DNA from: Mariniblastus sp.
GTDB taxonomy: Bacteria; Planctomycetota; Planctomycetia; Pirellulales; Pirellulaceae
NCBI GenBank assembly: GCA_029251085.1
Contig: JAQXDZ010000016.1
Location: 1 to 57,898, forward strand
Length of the DNA stretch: 57,898 nt
Direction: 5' to 3'
Both the position numbers and the translations under genes were made by a program. Below, piece by piece: positions 43,930 to 52,092 of the stretch; within the stretch, counting starts at the first letter, position 1; each line of letters opens with the position of its first letter. The notes below the pieces were generated by a model, which was not told the DNA's origin, did not search any database, and saw nothing but the letters and a program-made list of their open reading frames with translations.

Positions 43930-44910
43930 TCACTCATCTTCAAACTGCTCTGTCAGAAATGAATCGACGGCATCGACCGTGGGGTGAAACCATTGTTGGT
44001 AAACCCAAAAGGGATGTGGTGCGTGGGGGAGGATGATCAGGCGGTTGGGAATCTGATGAGAATTTAGAACTTCTCGCAATTGTACTGAGCGAGTGCCCGG
44101 CGTATCTTTTTCTCCATCTATGAAGAGCATGGGGGGAGTTTGTTGACCCGCATGAAATAGTGGCGAGGCTATTTCGTACAGGTCATGGTTTGAGTCCGGA
44201 GTCTCCCCTTGGAGGAAGTCAATCATTGCGTGGCCGACGCGAGACTTTGCGGCCGCATTGACTCGTTCAACCGACTTGGGATTTAGCAGGTCCATGGGGC
44301 CACACATGACGATCGCTGCTTGAACAGCCGATGACGTTTCTTGATGCTCTCCCGTTCCTTCAAATTTTCCACTTCCTGTCGTTGTTGCAACAAACCCTGC
44401 CAAGTGTCCGCCTGCGGATCCGCCGAGGCTGGCGATTTTATTGGGGTCAATTTTAAATCGTTTTGCATGTTTCCTCGTCCAGCGGATAGCAGCCTTGGCA
44501 TCATGTACCGCTGCCGGGAAAGGAGCTTCGCCAGAGAGGCGATACTCGGGCACGATACAGACGTAACCCTTTTGAGCTAGTGCTTGAGCCAGTGGAGCAA
44601 AAAGAGCGGGCCGCCCGTTTTGCCATCCCCCACCAAAATACATGACGATCGCCGGGGATTTGCCGACTGATTCTTGGGGGCGATATACATCTAAAGAAAG
44701 TCTTCGCCGGCGGTTTTGATCAACGTAATTGAAGATGATCGAGCCTTCAGAAATGATGCCATCTGTCATTTCTGGAAGAACTTTGATGCGAGGTTTCTGG
44801 TTGCCGATGGGGGGTGTTTGAGCCATCAGAGAATGGCTCGTGCACTCACTTGCCATGAAAGGTGAGCATGCAATCGCAAGGAGAAATAATCTGTATTGTA
44901 AGCGGTTCAT
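43930..44910 (-). CDS. Exported alpha/beta-hydrolase, BD-FAE/HSL-like esterase
   Basis: The 326-residue product has a signal peptide (LFLLAIACSPFMASECTS). The catalytic serine is in GGSAGGHLAG (G-x-S-x-G-G), the oxyanion-hole residues in VMYFGGGWQNG, the Asp in DGEKDTPGT, and the His in PHAPHPFW. LDVYRP and PEYRLSGEAPFPAAVHDAKAAI match the BD-FAE/esterase-lipase group common near polysaccharide genes. It likely hydrolyses ester groups (acetyl or feruloyl) on carbohydrate. It is 26 bases after the methyltransferase gene, so the two are probably cotranscribed, though a functional link is not evident. Confidence 0.88.
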   Translation of the reverse strand: MNRLQYRLFLLAIACSPFMASECTSHSLMAQTPPIGNQKPRIKVLPEMTDGIISEGSIIFNYVDQNRRRRLSLDVYRPQESVGKSPAIVMYFGGGWQNGRPALFAPLAQALAQKGYVCIVPEYRLSGEAPFPAAVHDAKAAIRWTRKHAKRFKIDPNKIASLGGSAGGHLAGFVATTTGSGKFEGTGEHQETSSAVQAAIVMCGPMDLLNPKSVERVNAAAKSRVGHAMIDFLQGETPDSNHDLYEIASPLFHAGQQTPPMLFIDGEKDTPGTRSVQLREVLNSHQIPNRLIILPHAPHPFWVYQQWFHPTVDAVDSFLTEQFEDE

Positions 44911-44936
44911 GACGGCAGTTCGATATTGAAGGATGG

Positions 44937-46142
44937 CTAACCCGGACTGGTATCGATACCGATCGATTGTGTCAGGTAGAGCATTTGTTCACTAGTGACG
45001 GGAATGGTTTTAATAATCTCGAAGTGTTCCGAGATTAATACATGCCAATCATCAAAGTTTTTTCGGTTGACGTGAAGTTCTTGTCCTGTACCGGTGGACT
45101 CGCCGTTATGAATGGAAAAAGCTTGCCGTTTTACTTTTTTAAAATTCTCAAAAAGCCCGGCAACCTGATCATCGTACAAGTGTTCAATACAATCGACGCA
45201 GACCACGCTGCCAAACCTGTCGAGATTTTCGATGGGTTTTGTAATGTCACCAACTTGCATTTCGGGATTGCTGTTGATTTGGTCAATCCCACTGGCTTGG
45301 AGGCCGAGTTGGCGAATCGCAGTTACGGTTTGTCCCCGACCGCATCCCAAATCCATTACCGGTTCCAATAGCCAATCTTGATATTGAGGCAGCAATCGAA
45401 CTCCAGGGCATCGCCCCTGATCTGCATCGCCGTACCATGGATTTTCATCGTAAATTTTTTGATAAAGCTCAGCCGAACTTGGGCTTGGCAATTGGGTTTC
45501 TGTAGAGGCGTTCGCGGTGTTCTTTTTTGCTGGAGTTGATTGTGTCATTAACGGTATATGTTTCCAGAGAGTAAGCTGTTTTCGATGGCCGTCGTACTGG
45601 GCATTGTCAGGTTCAAACTTGTTAATCCACCAGTCCGGTGACCTGACCGTTCGATGTAGGTTGTCTCCATGTAAGTCGTCGACTCCCGATTTCCGACAGG
45701 ATACAGAACCCAAGAAGACGCCCCCTGGGCGAAGCACACGTAAGATTTCGCTGACGGTGGTGTCGATGTCCAGTTCGTCAAGGTGTTCGAGAACATCAAA
45801 GCAGGTGATCAATGAAAAAAAGTGATCTTCAAACGGTAACTTTTGAGTGTCGAGTACAGAAACCTGTTTGGGACTGCCCGGAATGTGCTGCATCCTTGTT
45901 TGAGCTTCTCGGATGGCTACATCACTGATGTCGACGCCAAACACATTAAGGTCAAAGTTTGGACCAGCCAGATAATTGAGAACGAAGCCGACGCCGCAGC
46001 CAATATCTAATGACCGCCCAGAGAGCATTTCCAACTGGCTAGTTGCTTGCACCACGGCGCGAAAGCCAGGGGAGTTTTCAGCCAAGTTGTATCGTGTGTC
46101 TGTCGATACAACGTGATTGTATATTTCACGATAGTCAGGCAT
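44937..46142 (-). CDS. Protein with two SAM-dependent methyltransferase domains
   Basis: The 401-residue cytoplasmic product has two class I methyltransferase domains. The first (about 1-190) has motif I SLDIGCGVGFVLNYL and DVLEHLDELDIDTTVSEILRVLRPGGVFLGSV. The second (about 215-400) has VMDLGCGRGQTVTAI and SVVCVDCIEHLYDD. Both resemble UbiG-like enzymes acting on small molecules or lipids, and both have intact SAM loops. The linker holds a run of polar residues (AKKNTANASTETQ). The substrate is unknown. It heads a two-gene run with the esterase. Confidence 0.85.
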   Translation of the reverse strand: MPDYREIYNHVVSTDTRYNLAENSPGFRAVVQATSQLEMLSGRSLDIGCGVGFVLNYLAGPNFDLNVFGVDISDVAIREAQTRMQHIPGSPKQVSVLDTQKLPFEDHFFSLITCFDVLEHLDELDIDTTVSEILRVLRPGGVFLGSVSCRKSGVDDLHGDNLHRTVRSPDWWINKFEPDNAQYDGHRKQLTLWKHIPLMTQSTPAKKNTANASTETQLPSPSSAELYQKIYDENPWYGDADQGRCPGVRLLPQYQDWLLEPVMDLGCGRGQTVTAIRQLGLQASGIDQINSNPEMQVGDITKPIENLDRFGSVVCVDCIEHLYDDQVAGLFENFKKVKRQAFSIHNGESTGTGQELHVNRKNFDDWHVLISEHFEIIKTIPVTSEQMLYLTQSIGIDTSPG

Positions 46143-46659
46143 TGGAAGTCATCGGCGGGTTGAGAATGAAAACACCGTTATAAAGATAAAGGGAAAGGAA
46201 AGAAATCCTAGGGACTACGTCCGCGAATGGGAACGGAATCTGATTGCACGAGTTGGTTTGGCTAGTTGATAAGCGTTGCATGGAATATGTGTGTGATTTG
46301 TTTTTCTAATCATAAGAATCGACTTCAAACGTTGGAGGGAGTTACTTCAGCTTACTTAGAGAAAATTGGCGTATGAAGGGCAAGTTTGAGATTGGTAAGA
46401 AGTCGGAATCGATATTTTAGGACAGTCGCGAAAGTTGAACATCGCTCAGGTGTATGAATTAAAAATGCAACAAACACATGGAGTTCTCTTCCAGGCGTCC
46501 AACGGAAAGGTCGGATGTAACGACCAATCGGCTTGCCAACTATTATTTTTGTTTAAAGGCGGTCAGTTTTTCTTTTTTTCTATCAGTTATGAGCGGAGTT
46601 GCTACCTTTGGAGGACTGGGTTTGCTTCAAGTCGGTTTTAGATTTGGGAGAAAACGGCC
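46143..46659. other. Intergenic region of 517 bases
   Basis: Only short open frames occur. One at 46478-46663 (61 codons, or 25 from an internal ATG at 46589) ends in an ATGA overlap with the small gene at 46660. It has no convincing ribosome site. Nothing else stands out. Confidence 0.4.
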
Positions 46660-46848
46660 ATGAATTTTTATTCTAACTACCGCAAGGTGAGTGTTTCGCG
46701 AAATGGGACTACCTCCGGTGAAATTACTGTCTTGGTGGTTCTTTTATTTGTGGCGACCGTACTTGCAATTTGCAGTCCAGGTGTCGGATTTGAGTCTTCC
46801 GTATCTGGCGTAATCGATGAGATTGTCGGGATCTTTGACGTCCCATAG
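46660..46848 (+). CDS. Possible small membrane protein, 62 residues
   Basis: The frame starts at ATG 46660 behind GGGAG (46646-46650, nine bases away). It encodes a polar N-terminus, one hydrophobic segment (ITVLVVLLFVATVLAICS, about 22-39) and a short acidic tail (VIDEIVGIFDVP). I do not recognise a family. Size, ribosome site and the clean membrane segment are the only support; conservation would be needed to call it real. Confidence 0.4.
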   Translation: MNFYSNYRKVSVSRNGTTSGEITVLVVLLFVATVLAICSPGVGFESSVSGVIDEIVGIFDVP

Positions 46849-47292
46849 TCAGTGCGGCTTTAACTCACTGCCTTAACTCATTTGGACCTGCCAATAAACG
46901 ACTTCTATTCAATCGCTGGCAGATATCCAAGTTCTACTTGGAGCCATTGGTTTTTGATTTGCTCTCTGTTGCCGCAATGGTCAATGAGTTGGATCGCTCA
47001 TGGCAATTTTCTTTGAGAACATCTCCTACGCTGTGAATGACTGTTGGGACGCAAAAATTTGCTTCTGCAGTCGGTTTTTGGGTTTCGCAACACGAAGTTG
47101 AAATCTTGTGGTTGAGTCAACTATCGATTGCGCAATAAATAAATTGTGCGATAGATTGCGAAATGCGGTTAACGAATTTGGAAAAATGTTGAAAGTCGCT
47201 TCTGCAGACAATAGATTGATGGATCGGGCGGAGAGAAATTTTTTGAAACGGGCTTGCTGTTTTAAATTTGGAACTCGGAGAATGCAAAAAGA
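46849..47292. other. Intergenic region of 444 bases upstream of the DUF1592 gene
   Basis: No gene is supported. It contains a 12-bp imperfect inverted repeat (47121-47154) and a small hairpin CCAAGT-TCT-ACTTGG at 46927-46941. Promoters of the downstream operon should lie in the second half. Confidence 0.5.
47121..47154. repeat. Inverted repeat with AAATAA loop, upstream of DUF1592 gene
   Basis: CTATCG (47121-47126) pairs with CGATAG (47149-47154). After a four-base bulge (ATTG), CGCAAT (47131-47136) pairs with ATTGTG (47143-47148) with one wobble. The loop is AAATAA. It lies about 140 bases before the start at 47293 and may be an operator or leader structure. Confidence 0.45.
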
Positions 47293-49434
47293 ATGCGATT
47301 GCAGAAGATACTTAATGATTTCGATGAACTGCGAGATGCTTTTGCCCAAGGTGCCACGCTTTGGAGAGTGCGGGCATGCTTGATTTTGCTTAGTTGTGTT
47401 GGTGTCTCGCATTTGTTCCAGGCGTCTGCTATGGCTCAGGATAAATCAGATAACGATCAAATCTATGAGTCGATTCTTCAGCCAGCCTTCCAGTCTTATT
47501 GCTTGAAATGTCATGGTGCTGACGGCGTTGAAGAGGGAGAGGTCAATTTAAAGGAGATAGAAGGTTCCCATTTTGGCGGGGACGTTGAAATGCTAAGCGA
47601 TCTCATTAAGGTGCTCGATTTGGGGGAAATGCCACCAGAAGGTGAGCCTGATCTTAAGCCTGAAGAGCGGCAGCGGTTGATCGTTGAGCTAAAGAAAATT
47701 CTAAATGTCGAAGTGCAAAAGTTAACAACCTTCGATCAGGCTCCAATTCGGCGGATGAATCGATTTCAATACAATAACGCAGTTATCGATTTGCTCGATC
47801 TCAAGTGCATTGTATTTACATTGCCTGAACGAATGATGCGGGAGCACAAGCAATATTTTAATCCTGCGTCCGGCAAGATGCCTGACGTGGTAACTGTAGG
47901 GAATCGACCGCTTGGGAAATCACAGATGATTGAGCGCCGCCTCGGTGGCGTCGCTGCTTTTCCGCAGGACCTGCGGGCGGAGCATGGTTTTGATAATCGA
48001 GGAGATCATTTGTCGATGTCTCCCTTGTTGATGGAATCCTTCCTGAAACTTGGCCAGTCAATTACACAAAGTCCCGATTTCGTTCAGCGCAACATTGGTA
48101 TTTGGAAGACGTTTTTTGAACCTCCCAAAACAAAAGACCAGTGGAAGTCATCGATCGGTTCGCGGTTGAAGCCGTTTTTAACTCGCGCTTTTCGTTCGCC
48201 TGTGACATCCGAGGTGCTTGATCGGTATCTCAATTTTGCCAATGCTCAGATCGATCAAGGTGCCGAGTATTCTGATGTCATGAAATCGCTAACGGCAGCG
48301 GTGATTTCATCTCCGCGATTTTTTTACCTTTACGATAAAGTGAGTCAAGCAGATGCGTCGAGCTCCGTAGATGAATTCGAGTTGGCTTCGCGAATGTCAT
48401 TTTTTCTTTGGGGGAGCATTCCCGATCAAACTTTGTTAGATCTTGCGTTCCAAGAGAAGCTAACTACTCCCGAAGTATTGGTTGGGCAGTACGAACGAAT
48501 GATCAAGGACAAAAAGATCAAGCGGTTTTGTGATAGTTTTCCTTCGCAATGGTTGCAGTTAGAGCGGATTGTCTCTTCGGTGCCGAACCAGGAGTTATTT
48601 TCGCAGTTTTACTTTTCGAAATACCGCGACAGCATGCACATGTTGCTTGAGCCATTGTTATTGTTCGAGACGGTGCTGATTGAGAACTTGCCAATCACTC
48701 AGCTAATCGATTCTGATTTCACTTATCGATCGAATCGGCTTCAAAATTCATATGCGGAGTTTGGAGACAGCCCGTTGAAGGGTAGGAAGGCGGGAGGAGC
48801 CGTTGGTGTCCTGACGTTCAAGCGAGTCCCTGTAACGGATCGTCGTACCGGTGGCGTCATCACGAATGCAGCAACAATGACAATGACGTCGGGGCCGGAT
48901 CGGACCCAGCCCATTACTCGCGGGGCTTGGGTGGCGGGAGTTATTTTCAATAATCCACCGGAACCGCCGCCAGCAGATGTGCCACCGTTAGCAGATAAAC
49001 CAGCAGATGAAGAGTCCGGTCTCACCTTGCGAGAGCGTTTGGGATTGCATCGAGAGCGGTCGGATTGCAAAGGCTGTCATGAGCAAATTGATCCACTTGG
49101 TTTTGCGCTTGAAAACTATAGTCCGATTGGTGCATGGCGGGAGGGATATGCTAACGGTCGCGAGATCGATTCCACAGGTGTTTTGTTTCGGAAGCACCGG
49201 TTCAACGATGTCGTCGAATTTAAAGATGCGATTTTGGTTGAAAAAGATCGATTTACCCGTGGATTTGCTGAGCACTTGTTGTCGTTCGCACTCGCCCGGG
49301 AAATTGGTGCAGCTGATCAGCCTGCGCTTGACCGGATCGTTGAGGCAACGGCTCAGGATGACTACAAGATCCAAACGTTAATCAAGAATGTGATTTTAAG
49401 TAAACCTTTTCAGAATAAAACGACGCCAAAGTAG
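47293..49434 (+). CDS. Exported DUF1587/1592/1588/1585 planctomycete cytochrome protein
   Basis: The 713-residue product has a long N-region before a signal peptide (CLILLSCVGVSHLFQASAMA). An in-frame GTG at 47368 would give a shorter signal. A cytochrome region carries CLKCH at 70-74 (SYCLKCHGADGVEEGEVNL). DUF1587-like RRMNRFQYNNAVIDLLDL follows, then DUF1595/DUF1592 (VTSEVLDRYLNFANAQ, SRMSFFLWGSIPDQTLLDLA). DUF1588 has a second CxxCH in CKGCHEQIDPLGFALENY (about 592), and DUF1585 lies at the C-terminus. This domain order is characteristic of planctomycetes and their relatives. It is followed by its usual partner, a DUF1552 gene. The reaction is unknown. Confidence 0.93.
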   Translation: MRLQKILNDFDELRDAFAQGATLWRVRACLILLSCVGVSHLFQASAMAQDKSDNDQIYESILQPAFQSYCLKCHGADGVEEGEVNLKEIEGSHFGGDVEMLSDLIKVLDLGEMPPEGEPDLKPEERQRLIVELKKILNVEVQKLTTFDQAPIRRMNRFQYNNAVIDLLDLKCIVFTLPERMMREHKQYFNPASGKMPDVVTVGNRPLGKSQMIERRLGGVAAFPQDLRAEHGFDNRGDHLSMSPLLMESFLKLGQSITQSPDFVQRNIGIWKTFFEPPKTKDQWKSSIGSRLKPFLTRAFRSPVTSEVLDRYLNFANAQIDQGAEYSDVMKSLTAAVISSPRFFYLYDKVSQADASSSVDEFELASRMSFFLWGSIPDQTLLDLAFQEKLTTPEVLVGQYERMIKDKKIKRFCDSFPSQWLQLERIVSSVPNQELFSQFYFSKYRDSMHMLLEPLLLFETVLIENLPITQLIDSDFTYRSNRLQNSYAEFGDSPLKGRKAGGAVGVLTFKRVPVTDRRTGGVITNAATMTMTSGPDRTQPITRGAWVAGVIFNNPPEPPPADVPPLADKPADEESGLTLRERLGLHRERSDCKGCHEQIDPLGFALENYSPIGAWREGYANGREIDSTGVLFRKHRFNDVVEFKDAILVEKDRFTRGFAEHLLSFALAREIGAADQPALDRIVEATAQDDYKIQTLIKNVILSKPFQNKTTPK

Positions 49435-49499
49435 GCAGTTGCAGGTAAGCAGATTAAAGTTTGAAATATGCTTCGTCGCTGGCTGAGCAATATAGGATT

Positions 49500-50849
49500 A
49501 TGAAGATGACGAATCGAAGAAATTTTTTGAGGGGAATCAGCGGTGCATTCCTTTCTTTGCCTTGGTTGGAAAGTCTGGCGATTGCTCAGACTGCGGGTCC
49601 CTCGTCGCCATTTCGGATGGCTCACTTCTATGTTCCGATTGGCGTTGTTCGTCGCGGTTTTTTCCCTGGCGAAGCGGGACACGTGATTCCCAAGGGAAAC
49701 CTTGGGAACGTCATGAAATCGCTGGGAAACCAAAATCCTGACTTGAGCGTTTCCCAACTTGATCAACTGACTCCAACGATGCAACCGCTCGATGGAATCA
49801 AAGGTAAATTAAATTTGATTACTGGAATGGATCGAACTTTCCAGCAAGGGACAGATGTTCATGCGCAGTGTGCTTCGTGTTATCTAAGCAGTGCTCGACC
49901 TTACACGATTCAGGGAACGGCGTGGCCGCTAGATCGAACGTTAGACCATTTGGTCGCTGATCACATCGGCACTAAAACTCCGTTTTCGACCCTTGAGTTT
50001 AGTTGTAACAGCCATCGAGATAATAAGGAGTCTATTTATTTCGATAACATCTCGTGGTACGGAACGGGTCATTTAGCTCCGTCAATTCGTGATCCGCGGA
50101 AAATGTACAAACGTCTTTTTTCGACACAGGAGATCGCTCGCTACCGAGACATTACGGATTTAGTCCTGGAGGATGCGAACTCGATGAAACGTGAATTGGG
50201 GTATCACGATCGGCAAAAATTTGCCGAGTACTTTGATTCCATACGTTCGATCGAAAGGCAAATGAATCGACTTGAAGCAATGAAAATTGAGCTTGCAAAA
50301 GTCAAATTTGAAGAACCTTCGGAAGCTTATCTGCCACGTGGTGATTACATTCGATTAATGGGTGACTTGATGGTCGTTGCCTTGCAATCCGGGTTAACGA
50401 ATGTTGCAACATTTATGGTTGGTCCCGAGCGGTGGGATACGCCTTATCAATTCGACGGCCTGTTTGATAGGCCGCGCAGTCACCATCAGATGTCACATAA
50501 TCAAACCAAAATGATCGATGACCTTTTGAAGGTGGATCATTTTCATATGGAACAGTACGCATACCTGCTTAATAAGATGGATCAAATTAAGGAAGCGAAC
50601 GGAACGACTCTATTAGATAATACGATCTTTACGTATGGTTCCGGCCTGGGAGATGGGTCGACTCATCAATATAACGATTTGCCAATTATTATGGCGGGTG
50701 GCGGTAGTCATATAAAAACAGGTCAGCACATCAACATGCCGGAGGGGACGCCGTTGGCTAATCTTTGGCTCACGCAAGCGAACTTGCTAGGAGTTGGCTT
50801 GGAGAGCTTTGCGGACAGTCGTGGCACCATCAGTCAGTTGATGCCCTGA
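49500..50849 (+). CDS. DUF1552 family protein, Tat-exported
   Basis: ATG 49500 or 49506 starts a twin-arginine signal (NRRNFLRGISGAFLSLPWL); AGGA at 49494-49497 suits 49506 best. The 449-residue product contains the DUF1552 blocks MAHFYVPIGVVRRGFFPG, ITGMDRTFQQGTDVHAQ, FSTLEFSCNSHRDNK and GSGLGDGSTHQYNDLPIIMAGGG. It is a paralogue of the fragment at the left window edge. It is paired with the DUF1592 gene 65 bases upstream and, 40 bases downstream, with an acyltransferase-like membrane protein. Function of the family is unknown; the fold may belong to the alkaline-phosphatase-like group. Confidence 0.93.
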   Translation: MKMTNRRNFLRGISGAFLSLPWLESLAIAQTAGPSSPFRMAHFYVPIGVVRRGFFPGEAGHVIPKGNLGNVMKSLGNQNPDLSVSQLDQLTPTMQPLDGIKGKLNLITGMDRTFQQGTDVHAQCASCYLSSARPYTIQGTAWPLDRTLDHLVADHIGTKTPFSTLEFSCNSHRDNKESIYFDNISWYGTGHLAPSIRDPRKMYKRLFSTQEIARYRDITDLVLEDANSMKRELGYHDRQKFAEYFDSIRSIERQMNRLEAMKIELAKVKFEEPSEAYLPRGDYIRLMGDLMVVALQSGLTNVATFMVGPERWDTPYQFDGLFDRPRSHHQMSHNQTKMIDDLLKVDHFHMEQYAYLLNKMDQIKEANGTTLLDNTIFTYGSGLGDGSTHQYNDLPIIMAGGGSHIKTGQHINMPEGTPLANLWLTQANLLGVGLESFADSRGTISQLMP

Positions 50850-50890
50850 TTTCAAGTTTAGTTGTTTCGATCTCGATTAAGGAGAAAATG

Positions 50891-52042
50891 ATGTCGACCG
50901 AACCCGCAAATCAGTTTCTCTCAAGCCGCCCCGAACGCTTGTTGAGCCTCGATGTGCTTCGTGGTTTCGATATGTTCTGGATTATCGGTGGGAAACAGAT
51001 TCTGGTTGCAATTGCGGTAGTGATGCCAGCGCATAGGATTGACTGGACGCTGGCCAGAATGCAGCATCCGAAGTGGCACGGGTTCGAGCCCTGGGACTTA
51101 ATCTTCCCTTTGTTTTTGTTCATCGCCGGGGTTGCCACTCCATTATCGATACAGCACCGCCGCCGTCGCGGTGACAGCGAACGCAAGATATACGGCCACA
51201 TCCTGTTCCGCGGGGTGTTACTAGTTGCTCTGGGAGTAGTTCACAATGGACTTCCAACAGATTGGACGACGACGGCTGGTTGGCAAAATCATCGCTACCC
51301 AAGCGTGCTTGGGCGGATTGGATTGGCTTATTTGTTTGCTGCGCTCATTGTAATGCACACAGATTTGCGAGGGCGGTTGTTGTGGATTGTTGGATTGCTG
51401 GTCGGCTATTGGGCCGCCCTTCGTTTTATTCCGGTGCCAGAGTTTGGTGCTGGTGATTTCACTGCGGGCCATACGTTGACGGACTATCTAGACCGCCTCT
51501 TAGTACCGGGTGCTCTTTATCAAGGCGATCGAGATCCGGAGGGATTGGGAGGTGCGATACCAGCGATCGCGACAGCACTGTTGGGCGCAATTACTGGGCA
51601 GATGCTGATGCGATCGGATCGAAGTGGGGTTGAAAAAACATTGCGAATGTTTCTTGGCGGGTTGGTTTGCCTTGGACTTGGCTGGGCTTGGGATCAGGAA
51701 TCGATTCTGCAATTTCCCATTAATAAAAATCTCTGGTCCAGCTCATTTGTGCTTTACTGTGCAGGTTGGAGTCTGGAGTTGTTGGCCGTGTTCTATTTGG
51801 TGATTGACGTTTGGAAATGGCGATGGGGCTCGACGTTTTTTATCGTCATTGGTGCCAACTCAATCTTTATTTATATGGCACCGAAGTTCATTGATTTTTA
51901 TTACACGGCGAATCACATCTTAGCCGGACCTTCGTCACTCGTTCCACACTTCAGTGGATTGATTCTTGTCTTAGGTGTTTTCGCAATTAAATGGTCGTTG
52001 TTGTATTTGATGTACCAGAAGAAAATCTTCTTGAAGATTTGA
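50891..52042 (+). CDS. HGSNAT-like multi-pass acyltransferase (DUF5009/COG4299)
   Basis: The start at 50891 follows AAGGAGA by five bases; ATG 50888 is adjacent, and the longer frame from 50765 overlaps the DUF1552 gene. The 383-residue product has about ten membrane helices. The family block RLLSLDVLRGFDMFWIIGG, FEPWDLIFPLFLFIAGVATPLS, GVLLVALGVVHNG and a final NSIFIYM segment match proteins related to heparan-alpha-glucosaminide N-acetyltransferase. It may transfer acetyl groups across the membrane to an exported sugar. Proximity to the DUF1592/DUF1552 pair is the only context. Confidence 0.85.
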   Translation: MSTEPANQFLSSRPERLLSLDVLRGFDMFWIIGGKQILVAIAVVMPAHRIDWTLARMQHPKWHGFEPWDLIFPLFLFIAGVATPLSIQHRRRRGDSERKIYGHILFRGVLLVALGVVHNGLPTDWTTTAGWQNHRYPSVLGRIGLAYLFAALIVMHTDLRGRLLWIVGLLVGYWAALRFIPVPEFGAGDFTAGHTLTDYLDRLLVPGALYQGDRDPEGLGGAIPAIATALLGAITGQMLMRSDRSGVEKTLRMFLGGLVCLGLGWAWDQESILQFPINKNLWSSSFVLYCAGWSLELLAVFYLVIDVWKWRWGSTFFIVIGANSIFIYMAPKFIDFYYTANHILAGPSSLVPHFSGLILVLGVFAIKWSLLYLMYQKKIFLKI

Positions 52043-52092
52043 TTGAGTCAGTAGCATCGTCTGGCTTGAGCCGCCTAAATCCGCTGAGGCTG

